DNA of 64,000 nt, from positions 38,870,503 through 38,934,502 of the forward strand of contig CP136065.1 in NCBI GenBank assembly GCA_032622095.1, in the 5' to 3' direction. This DNA comes from Siphonodentalium dalli (Eukaryota; Mollusca; Scaphopoda; Gadilida; Siphonodentaliidae). The stretch's first letter is position 1, and every line of letters starts with the position of its first letter. Of this stretch, positions 38,619 through 64,000 are shown one piece after another. The translations under genes and the position numbers were made by a program. The notes beneath the pieces are model-generated. The model did not search any database, was not told where the DNA came from, and saw only the letters and a program-made list of their open reading frames with translations.

Positions 38619-39637
38619 TGATATCGGAATTAACGCTCTTTATGATAGGTGATTGTTTGAAGATTTTATCGCGAAGTCATATAATACAAGTTCTAAAACC
38701 GCCTAGTCAATCTCTCTTCTGAAAGTCGACATCTTACCAGAAAAACCTATACTTTGAGTTTCTATGTTCATATTTTATGACATCAGATCGGATTAGGTAT
38801 ATTTAAGACGACTAGACATGGACAAATTTAACATAGAGACTTTACAAGTAAGAAAGGGGTGAAATACTTTTTTCTGCAGAGCCGTGAGGTGAAACAAAGA
38901 TTAGCTTCAAAATAGGTGGAGAACAGAGAAGTAGTGAGTGAATCAGTGGATAAAGAAGGGTATACAGAGCGTGACAGAATTAGAACAGTGCTGAAATTAC
39001 AGTTAATTATAGATCAGAAAGAAAAACAAATGAAAATAAACTCTAAGTTTTAGCAGGAAATTTCCATGTTCGTTTAAACAGAAAGAAAGGAGAGCTAGAA
39101 ATTAGCATCATTTCGAAAGCAAATTATAATATATAATGTGTCATATATATGCAATATAATGGAAATTATGCGTTTTTCGCCATATGTTATATATATGTAT
39201 TTTATATATGTACAAACAATCAGACATATTATCACAATCTATAATACAATAGCTGCTGGAAGAGACATTAAATATTGCACATTCCCCGGAATGATGATAT
39301 ATCAACACATATATAATTGTATAATATCTCGACCAATACCACTGATCCATATATGAAGTTGTAAGTTTTTCAGACAAACAATTGGTTGCCGACAAGAGAA
39401 TGACATCGCAAATTACAGAAACGTCAACCGGTGAATAGTTATGTTTCCTGTAGAACAAAACGAGACAAAGGAAGCAAATATGATTTTGCTCAAATAATAA
39501 TTAAATAACTTCGCAAGATCTTCTTAAATAGCAGAGGTCGAGATACATGGTCATTAATACTCAATATTATTCATATATATAATCAGGTCACACACTCATC
39601 ATACATTCACAGATTCGTGTCAAATAAACATACAAAC
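38619..39637. other. No recognisable gene
   Basis: AT-rich. Nothing coding is seen. This region is downstream of ovo. Confidence 0.5.
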
Positions 39638-39923
39638 AGGGACATGGTTAGAAGGTCTCAGTTTTGCGTTTTTGAGTGTTCAGCTTGTAAATTATTTTCC
39701 AATATTGCGAAATTTTCAAATACTGTTGAAAATTTATAAAAAAAATAGGAAAATATTCGACGTTGTCTAAATAAAACAAAATTCATGTTAAATATTGGTT
39801 CGAAGATAGAAGAATTTCAACCTATATTTGATTTGAAATTTCCGTGTAATATGTTGGACACGAAATTTGCAACTGTTCAATATATTGGTGATACACCCCA
39901 AACCCCCTGTCGCCACGTCCCGC
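39638..39923. mobile_element. GGGACGTGGC-family MITE in the ovo 3' flank
   Basis: The left end cagggacatggttagaagg and the right-end complement ggcgggacgtggcgacagg form an imperfect inverted pair. The interior shares gttgaaaattt and aatttcaacc phrases with other copies. It begins about 40 bp after the ovo stop, so it is probably transcribed as 3' UTR or contains the polyadenylation site. Confidence 0.5.
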
Positions 39924-39962
39924 CACACAAAACACATTTCACATATACTCAATAAACGTTAC

Positions 39963-55783
<15,821 letters not shown>

Positions 55784-55990
55784 GAGTGAACATCAATGAC
55801 ACAAACAGATAAAGTTCAACAATAACACGCAGTAAGCCACGAGCTAAATAGTTCGAAGTATTGACAACAAATACACGTTGCTTCAGAATGTCTCAGGATT
55901 TTGTAAACGCCGCCTTTATTGGAAAACCCTCACCGCGCACGCGTGAAAACTTCGACCAAACAAATCGCTCGACGATTGTTATGCTAATTT
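55784..55990 (-). promoter_or_regulatory. Candidate 5' UTR/proximal promoter of ovo
   Basis: Sequence just upstream of the SNAG ATG. No good TATA box is seen at a suitable distance. A CpG-richer patch occurs around 55950 (cgcgcacgcgt), unlike the AT-rich surroundings. The transcription start cannot be placed. This is inferred from position only. Confidence 0.3.
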
Positions 55991-56689
55991 TAATATTATA
56001 ATAGCGGTAGATTCCGATATCACCTTCCAGTAAAGAACCGTTGACTGCTAATCAAAAATCTATTGTTAGATTTCCGAGCGGTATGAATGTTTACTCGGAT
56101 AGCAGTGGTGGAGGGTATTATTATCCAAATATATCGCCACGAAGCGTGAAGTTTACAACCTATCGTTCATTCATATTCCCAGCTTCCCTTTATTCTTACC
56201 ACAAAGGATCATAAAAATTTATGTTACGCGACTAGTTTTATCATGGAGGTGAGAACGAGCTCACGGAACATGAATGAAGCTTCACCGTGGTTTATTACTA
56301 AAGTTCATTAACTTACCGATAAGCTGGTAGACAATAAATTTTAATCCCTGCAATAATTACCCGAACGCTCAGGTAACATCGAACTCGTTGGATATCTTAT
56401 CAAGTTTCGTTGAGCTCGGATTTAACTTTACTACCTGATCAGAAAGATCCTAATGAGCTAATATAATTTGTTTCGTCACGGATTAACGTGTTTGTGATAA
56501 GATTAAAGGGAATTTACAGGTTGAAGTAATTGAATTATTTCTCGATTAGTTCCAAATTAAGAAAAAAATCTGGTGAAATTGTCTAGTAATAAACAGTTCC
56601 CGGTTAGATTAACACTGCCCAGCAGGCCTGGCTGTCTTCATTTTCAAGAGAACCAATTCCCTCGAAGGTGGTCATGCGATATAACGTAC

Positions 56690-56990
56690 AAGTCTGTAGA
56701 TCATTTCACGAACCTCTAATCTGGCTAACGTCCGTAGAGATCATATTCCACTAGTACAAAACCTGGGAACGTTTTGAAGTTTTGACAGGGAACCGTATAA
56801 AGTGGAAAAAATAACGCGGGGAATACATTTCTTAGTTATTGTATAATAATGTACTTCACTGTATGTGAAGGCCCCAACTCGAATTTACCCGATTTAAGTG
56901 ACTTTTTCAGCGAACTTGCTTTGCGTCGCTTACAATTATGGAATTTCTCCTGGGTAATCAATTCTATGTTCATTGCGATATTCTTACAAG
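56690..56990. mobile_element. Partial copy of the 15697 MITE, upstream of ovo
   Basis: tagagatcatattccactag, then tacaaaacctgggaacg and gacagggaac match the left arm and interior of 15697-16155. The right arm is not found. It lies about 0.9 kb upstream of ovo exon 1. Confidence 0.6.
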
Positions 56991-57679
56991 TTTAATAAAA
57001 CGTGATAGTAAACATTGGAAAAAGTCAAAGCATTGAAAATTATTCTGACCAAACTATTTGAATTAACTACACGATATGCGATGTTTGTTGATCAATCACT
57101 GTAACAGTTTTGCTCACATAACAATTGTTTCAAACCGAGGAATTTGGTTATTGGAAAAAAATATATACTGAATATAAGAACATAGGTTATCTATTTATCC
57201 ATGTTCTTCTTAGTGGTGATGTTTTATATATGTTGCACATTTACCACTTTAAGATTCGAATCTAATGTCTGCATAAAATTAAATCACAGGTAAACCCGCG
57301 GGTGCTCGTGTACACACATGTATATTAGTAAATATAAATTCGTTGATACACACCATATACCATATATTGGTAAATATATTATCTGATTATGATGAGTAAA
57401 CAAGTATACACACATTAAACGCGACATCGATGTATTATAATATTTATCATAATGATTTTATGTGTATGTATACATGTACATGTATTGATGATACGTAATT
57501 GTGTCATATGTATTGTCTCTGTAATGTCTTTCATGATGACCAGAGTTACTATTAAATTGAATTGTGTACAGAAGTGCACACATCGAACGGGTCATTGATT
57601 TATTACTGTGTATAGTCGTTCCAGTAGCTATAACGAAACTTTCAGTTGATATGGGTGGAGGAAAGACCGCACTGAGTGT

Positions 57680-58215
57680 TAATTCCACTCAACTGAACAT
57701 CGAACCTACGACCAACGGAAAATTAGATGACAAATTTGTCCAGATATACGAATCAGTCACCCGATTCGCGCGCATTACAAATGTACGCCTATCGGTATTC
57801 AAACCCGCTTCGCCAGCGCCGGATATATAACAGTACATATAGTGGGTTTTCGTTTGTTAGGGTGTACAACTTTGATTTTTTATCTGCATCCCCTCAAACT
57901 AGAGACTTTCATCTCCTGGTAATTATAGTTACACCCAAGTGGGCTGGAATTTTGGCACCTGAAACCATCACAACGCTCTCAACTCATTGTCGAAATTAAG
58001 TTTTAAACTGTTGAAAACTCTGACCAAATTTGGGACAGGACACCCAATCTAACTCTGGGCATTTTCGATAGGAACTTAAAAAATAAATTTTAGACTGAAA
58101 TTAAACAAAAAAATTCATTTGTTTTTATTCCACTCAACTGAACATCGAATCTACGACCACCGGAAAATTAGATGACAAATTTGTCCAGATATACGAATCA
58201 GTCACCCCATTCGCG

Positions 58216-58273
<58 letters not shown>

Positions 58274-58600
58274 CAGTACATATAGTGGGTTTTCGTTTGT
58301 CAGGGTGTACAATTTCGATTTTTTTATCTGCACCCCATCACACTAGAGACTTCCATCTCCTGGTATTTATATTTACACCCAAGTGGGCTGGAATTTTGGC
58401 ACCTCAAACCATCACAACGCTCTCATATCATTGTCGGCATTAAGTTTTAAACTGTTGAAAACTCTGACCAAATTTGGGACAAGACACCCAATCGAACTCT
58501 GGGCATTTACGATAGGAACTTCAAAAATATATTTTAGACCGAAATTAAACAGTCAGGACAATTTCGTTTCAAAAATTCATAACAATATACATTTATATTA
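57680..58600. repeat. Tandem segmental duplication, ~450 bp x 2
   Basis: Copy 1 (57680-58126) and copy 2 (58127-58600) share ttccactcaactgaacatcg at the left and ctgttgaaaactctgaccaa near the right. In copy 2 a unique stretch has been replaced by an (AT)n run. Confidence 0.85.
58219..58272. repeat. (AT)n microsatellite
   Basis: About 54 bp of uninterrupted alternating a and t inside copy 2 of the duplication. Confidence 0.95.
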
Positions 58601-59740
58601 TGGATTTGGTGACTTTCCTATACTTGTAGATGTTGTGTGAGGCATGACAACATTTCCAACTGTTGACAATTTTGACAATTTGGGAATTGGGGGGGGGGGG
58701 GTGGGTAGAACCCCACACCCTGTCACCATGTCCCTTGGTGGCAGGTGGGGGTTTCTCATTCCCTCGATATAATTCTGTTCTCTTGAGCCTACAACGTTCC
58801 CTTCTACTATTCACAGCAATCCCCACGGGAAATGCCAAGGGTACTTCACAAAATATCATTAGTTTAGCTAATTTAGTAGAGTGTGATAGTAAGTGATCTT
58901 ATCGACTGCCAAACTGTCCTGGTTAAATACATGGGTGCATGGCAGCTGGTGGTCTTCGATTTTGTCCACATCAATCCGTTATCTTGAACTATAGTGTACA
59001 TTCCTCGGACAATTTAGTTCAACCGTTTGGGGAAACCCATGGGACCCGCGTATTTTCGTAGAAACATAAATGAAATCCCCAGGGGGGACAAACTGTGTAA
59101 ATGATAAGAAATAGACTAGAGACATATAGCTTCTCACAAGTGTCATACACGTTACTTCATGTGAACGTATTGTTTCATTATCACAAAGTTCTCCACTATT
59201 GGAAGTATATTATCTACATAACAATTAGTATCGATCACCGTAAAAATATGTTTCAATTTGAGAAAATTAGACCCGAATGATTCGGTCATGTTCTTTTCAC
59301 ACTGAAAAACAAATAATCCAACAATTATTATCTGGTGCCCACTTCCGTTCTCAGCATTATGCGAGTATATTAAACAGTTAATCGGAAACCAAATTTACGC
59401 CGCAGGCACAAGAATAGGGGCATGTTAGCAGAAAACAATAGTATACCTATTAACCACAGCACTTATGGTGTTCCACGTGGAACATTTTAGTTAACGGTAT
59501 ATCATTGTTTGCAGAAACTGTTGTCCAACGTGTTAGACGCCTCGGGTTGAAAACAGTTCTGGAGAGCGATTCGGGATATAGCACCACAGTTGAGCTGAAT
59601 CAACAAGCTACCGTTAGTGGCTGCAATGGTTGTTTGCTGTACGCTAAAACGTCACCCGTCAGTGTGATCTTCCGGCGCTTGTTGGCGGTATTTATTAACA
59701 CCGGACATGTCAACAAGGCTCTAAAAGAACATACAGAAGG
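58601..59740. other. No recognisable gene
   Basis: 58630-58745 contains diverged phrases of the GGGACGTGGC family and a 13-G run. A frame starting near 59505 after an acceptor-like ttgtttgcag runs into the trinucleotide repeat and is not recognised. Confidence 0.4.
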
Positions 59741-59745
59741 CGACA

Positions 59746-59787
59746 TGGTGATGATGATGATGATGATGATGATCATCATCATCATCG

Positions 59788-59825
<38 letters not shown>

Positions 59826-59878
59826 GTCGTCGTCGTCGTCGTCATCGTCATCATCGTCATCATCGTCATCATCGTCAA
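59746..59878. repeat. Trinucleotide repeat (ATG)n-(ATC)n-(GTC)n with a self-complementary centre
   Basis: Nine atg units meet catcatcatc in opposite sense, then cgt/cat mixtures follow. The two halves are complementary and can fold back. Homopolymer Met or Ile runs in open frames here are artefacts of the repeat. Confidence 0.95.
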
Positions 59879-60305
59879 GGCGAAGGGACCTGCAAAATAC
59901 AGTCCAACCATCCTATATTCTCACCCGGCTTTCGGTCGGAAACGACCAACTATACCATATCACCATATCATCATCGTTATAGGGTGAAGCCACCTGAACA
60001 TTGCAGGCCTTCAACCGGAAACGACTCAACCATCATAATCGTCATAATCATCATCACCACCATCATAGTATACGGAACTAGTCTTTCGACTTTTGTTAAA
60101 TTTCCAATATATTCTGGTAGTTCACATACATATTAAGTTTGAATTTATATAGGTATTTTATTTAGAGCGCTTCATATAGGCCAATATTCGTGCAGGGTAA
60201 TTTTTTGATAAGGGATATTTGTTAATTTATGTGGATATATTTGTTGTTATTGTGACGACGGTCTCGTGTGGACGCTTTAAGTCATTAAACTGTTAAATAT
60301 ATAGT

Positions 60306-60524
60306 TTAGCACTTTCATGACTGGAGCTTCCTGATGTTTTGCGAAAACCCTGTGCCAATGCATTCTCTTATATATGGTCTAACAATATTTACCTTTACAT
60401 TGTAAGCCAATGCATTCTCTTATATATGCGATGCTCCCTATGGAAGACTCGGATATATAAGAGAATGCACTGGCAGAGGGTTTTTAATGCTGCATCAGCG
60501 CAGTTCCAGTCACGAAAGGACTAT
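60306..60524 (+). mobile_element. piggyBac-like MITE, family 3, degraded copy
   Basis: Left end ttag-cactttcatgactggagc, right-end complement atag-tcctttcgtgactggaac; both target copies have mutated. It carries a half hairpin arm (60354-60377) and one full hairpin module (60406-60474) with several changes at the apex. Confidence 0.65.
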
Positions 60525-61531
60525 TTATTTTTATCTCAAACAGAACACATGTGTTCTTTACAAGTAAGTATGTGCATGAACAATATGTTTATAAAGTTTA
60601 AAGTTGTTTTACTTTTGTTTGATTCAACTTATAAAACATGATATCTACATGGACTGTTTATCGATAGTTTTCCGTGATTCAATAAAGGTTCAGTCAAAGT
60701 GTTATGCTTATACCTGAGAAATATGACTCACTCTGATTAAGTTTGATACTATATTTATAGGCATGATAACCGCCACACCGACATGTCAACATGAATACGT
60801 TTAATGCAGACTTTCAGCCCGGTGTACATCATTTCCAAATGTTCATAACTGTGATGTTCTGTAAGCGGAAAACTAATACTCTATACCAGAACCATTTGTC
60901 TTGATCACAGAACACATATGATCTCAGAATATCCCTCTTAATATCTCCACCTGAAAGAATTTCTGAATTGGTATCCGAAGGAATGTATAAAGAAGCACTA
61001 TATTTATCGAAATAATATCTTACCCACGACAAATATTTAAATACCTCTCTGACGCTTTCAACAAAAGAAATAACTTTTTATATAGACATTAAACTACTTA
61101 TTATGGTAATGGTTAACACATATATACAACGAATCAGAATGAATGTTTTAATTTTTATTTTTATTTTGCAATTTGATTTAGCAGGAATCGATACGTAAAA
61201 TATTCCTTATACGTATGCGAAAATATTATATTAAGCGTGACATATAGGCCTTATTGGCCGGGTTTTTACTGTATACTGTTCTCATTATATTTTGTATTAT
61301 GCGTACACATGTCACGTAAATAAATGATATATATCTCTCTCTGTTCTACACAGAACATGTATTGGTAGGGTTCCGCTCTACTTAGAACACATCCGACGCG
61401 TCATGCGTACATTTTTGTTTTAACAATGTAGTATTGCTAATATGATTGCATATATATATATACAGGTTCTCAAATATATTCCATATAATGCGGGGTACCG
61501 GAATCATCCGCGGGGACACACTTTTAAAAAC

Positions 61532-61791
61532 CCTTTCTATTCTAAATTGATTTCCCCATTCACTTATAAAAGTATATATTGGAATTATCTATTATTCATT
61601 TGGAGGGGATGTTCAGTAAAAATGAGCAGACGGCAGTATGACAAAAAGATAATGCAAGTGCAGAAGTATTAATATTCTTTGGTGGGAATGTTCAGGTAAT
61701 AAGTTCAACATGGTCGTTTCGTTGAACGTATTATCTGAACATTTCCTTAGGGAACTACTCGTCAATGAGTGGTTAGTATAGCAAGGGCTAA
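61532..61791 (-). mobile_element. piggyBac-like MITE, family 4, third copy
   Basis: Left terminus aaccctttctattctaaatt; right terminus ggttagtatagcaagggctaa. The internal hairpin lies near 61691-61740 with arm ttcaggtaataagttcaaca. It is in reverse orientation to the intron 2 copy. The TTAA duplicates are imperfect. Confidence 0.7.
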
Positions 61792-61898
61792 AACATAGCA
61801 CAATTATATTCGGTAGACATGCAAACACAGAAAGTGTAATATATTTTCATGAATCAAGTTCATGCTAATCTGTCAGAATGAATGAATATATATAACTG

Positions 61899-62141
61899 TT
61901 TACCCTTCCATGACTAGAGCTTAGTTAAATTTTGCGAAAAAAAAAAACTGTGCCAATGCATTCTCTTATAAATGCGAGTCGACCATAGGTCGCCTCGCAT
62001 ATATAAGACAATGCATTGGCCTAACAAATGTTATATTATTTTTTTTAATTGTTAAAGAATGTAAGAAAAATGAAAATAATTATAAAACAAATGTAAGGTA
62101 ATTCACTGGCACTGGCACAGCTCCCGTCATGAAAGGGTTAA
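61899..62141 (+). mobile_element. piggyBac-like MITE, family 3, better copy
   Basis: Ends TTTA-cccttccatgactagagc and gctcccgtcatgaaaggg-TTAA, 243 bp. It contains one hairpin module (61952-62020) with the usual apex cgacc-ata-ggtcg. Confidence 0.8.
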
Positions 62142-62329
62142 ACAATTTAAAAGTGACCTTTCTTGTCATATTTCTGGATTGTTCTGCCATTTTGGGGGCC
62201 TTTTGAAATAGTTGTCTGTCACCTATTGTCCCTTGCGACCCTTAAACTGAAATAATGACACATGTTTTGTGTGGATGAAATTAAGTTCAGATGTTGATGC
62301 CACCCGAACAGGGAAGGCAGATATTTATC

Positions 62330-62580
62330 TCAACTTGCAATATTCTGAAAGTTCTTGCCTGGACGCAGAACCAACATATTGCTTCTCACAAGTGTCATGA
62401 TGTCAATTTCCTGCGAAACTATTTCATTATCAAAAAGTTAACCAATGTTCCATACCCAGGGGAGACATATTATCAACAAGACAATTGTTACAAGAAAACC
62501 ATAGTCAGAAATGGTAACGCCACCAAGATCGTATTATTAGCCATAAATATAAATAATAATACAATTATTCTATAAACTAG
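62330..62580 (+). repeat. Dispersed repeat of unknown type
   Basis: cttctcacaagtgtcatgat, cattatcaaaaagtt and ggggagacatattatcaaca recur at 29930-30020 (complement) and at about 59130-59240. The encoded peptides of the first two are similar (ECHDVNSMRNF and KCHDVNFLRNY), but no protein family is recognised. Confidence 0.4.
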
Positions 62581-62689
62581 CTTTCAAATTTTATGCGGGA
62601 AATTTGCGTACTTCCATATTTCAAGTTTTCCCGTTTCTCGTGGCATACATTACTTTCATCAAACTGTCTTCTTTATTACACAAGCTGAT

Positions 62690-63260
62690 AGGCCCGACTT
62701 CACCCGGGCTGTTTCACATCTGCTTTCCGGTGAAAGGTGCGATTTGACCTTCAATTGACTATTTCGAAAGTCAAGGTCAGGTCAGGGTCATGATTTGTCC
62801 AGTCCAAAACACCCCCACCCGTAGAAAACTACCCATAGGTATCAAATTTCGTCGAAATCCGTCCGTTTTACCCAACTTGACCTTTAATTAACAATTTTGA
62901 AGGTCAAGGTAAGGTCAGAGTCATGATTTGACCCGTCCAAAACACCCCCCCCCCCCGACAAAAGTACCCATAGGTATCAAATTTCGTCGAAATCTATCCG
63001 TTTTATCCGAGTTGACCTTTGATTGGCCATATTGAAGGTCAAGGTCAGGCCGAGGTCACGATTTGACCCGTTCAAAACTCTCCTCAGACCAAAGTATCCC
63101 TAGTATCAAATTTCGCCGAAATTTGTCCGTTTTACCCAAATTGACCTTGCATTGACAGTTTTAAAGGTCAAGGTCAGGTCGGGGTCACGATTTGACCCGT
63201 TCAAAACACTTCCCGGACACAAATACCCATAGGTATCAAATTACGTTGAAATCTATGGAA
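62690..63260. repeat. ~132-bp tandem repeat, 4 units, rich in AGGTCA half-sites
   Basis: Each unit has ttgacctttnattgnc, then gaaggtcaaggtcaggtcag, then catgatttgacccgtccaaa and cccataggtatcaaatttcg. The TCAAGG anchor lies at 62771, 62904, 63039 and 63168, so spacing is 129-135 bp. Confidence 0.85.
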
Positions 63261-63794
63261 AGCCGAGGAGGACATGTTGGTTGCTAATTGCTAGAATTAT
63301 AGTAGTTTATTCAAATTTTATGGCATAAATTGTTATTAAAACCGTATATACTATAAAAAATTAATGACTCGAAAATTAAGTGGGCCTTTAAACAAAGTCA
63401 CAATTGCATTTAGGCTCATCTCATACTCGTCCATTCAGCGATATTCTACTGCGCAGTTTGTTATAGCCTCCAGTATTTATTGAGCGTTATACCCCCAACT
63501 GTTATAATTCGCCTTTAGCAGGCGTACTCTTGCCTCAGATTATTGAGATATTAGGTCACACATAATCACATTAAATCGCATCGTAACATAGCAATTGTGT
63601 GGGCTCCATGGCGTTAATATGTAATGAGAAATAAGGTCATACGTAATGACATTAAACTCAAGAAAACCCTCGAAAACAAAACAAAATCACATTTAATGTT
63701 TTACGTTATTTCCTTCATAAAAAGAATCTTCGTGATAATGAACCCTCTCGTTACTTTAGAATATAGAATTAACCTTAAAATAAAAAAAATCTTT

Positions 63795-63910
63795 GGAACA
63801 CAGAACCTTCGGAATAACGAACCTTCGGATTGGTGAACCTTCGGAATAGCGAACATTCAGAGAAATTTCGGAATAGTGGACCTTCGGGATAGTGAACCTT
63901 CGGAATAGAG
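63795..63910. repeat. Degenerate ~17-bp tandem repeat
   Basis: Units of gaaccttcggaatagcg repeated six or seven times with changes. Confidence 0.85.
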
Positions 63911-64000
63911 CCATGCCTCCCAATATTCATATTATATGCCCAGAGTTCAAAGGTATGGACCCATAAAATTCTAAACTTGGCCCTTAAAATAATGAACTCC

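Noticed and set aside
59505-59987. 160-codon frame with Met/Ile/Val homopolymers
   Set aside because: Most of its length is a trinucleotide repeat; the first 80 residues match no family I know.

Overview
This is an AT-rich stretch of animal nuclear DNA. It holds one well-supported protein gene and a dense set of non-autonomous transposable elements and minisatellites. The gene has GT-AG introns, and everything around it looks eukaryotic. Its SNAG start, its four Ovo-type zinc fingers and the large variety of TTAA-flanked MITEs and Helitrons suggest an invertebrate, most likely a marine lophotrochozoan such as a mollusc, brachiopod or annelid. I cannot name the species from sequence alone.

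The gene is an ovo (OVO/OVOL, shavenbaby) homologue on the minus strand, 55783 down to 39963. Five coding exons join in frame into 1995 bases, or 664 residues plus stop. Exon 1 (55783-55651) encodes a SNAG repressor peptide. It is separated by a 10.4 kb intron from exon 2 (45292-43995), which encodes a long Ser/Pro-rich region. Exon 3 (43376-43286) is a short linker, exon 4 (40867-40688) carries zinc fingers 1-2, and exon 5 (40255-39963) carries fingers 3-4 and the stop. Every junction has GT-AG ends and compatible phases. The SNAG ATG has a poor initiation context and is followed by better in-frame ATGs. The Ser/Pro region carries two motifs that fit the beta-TrCP phosphodegron pattern and one SUMO consensus site.

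Layout of the rest. 1-4020: a long-armed foldback element with a central minisatellite. 7010-9876: a non-autonomous Helitron on the minus strand, filled with diverged tandem repeats. 13.4-21.8 kb: TTAA-flanked MITEs, a second foldback element (14.2-15.1 kb) and the degraded 3' end of a non-LTR retrotransposon. 22.19-24.55 kb: a second LINE end and a 53-bp minisatellite with a head-to-head inversion. 25-39.6 kb: scattered MITEs, one possible short Helitron and no recognisable gene. 39.6-55.8 kb: ovo, with MITEs in its 3' flank, intron 2 and intron 1. 55.8-64 kb: upstream flank of ovo with more MITEs, a tandem duplication, simple repeats and a ~132-bp repeat rich in AGGTCA half-sites.

The most unusual signal is a near-perfect ~69-nt hairpin. 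It recurs 11 times, plus one half copy, inside seven elements. Those elements belong to three TTAA-flanked (piggyBac-like) MITE families with different terminal repeats. Within the main family it occurs as a mirrored pair. No transposase, Helitron Rep/helicase or intact reverse transcriptase is visible, so all mobile elements here look non-autonomous or dead.
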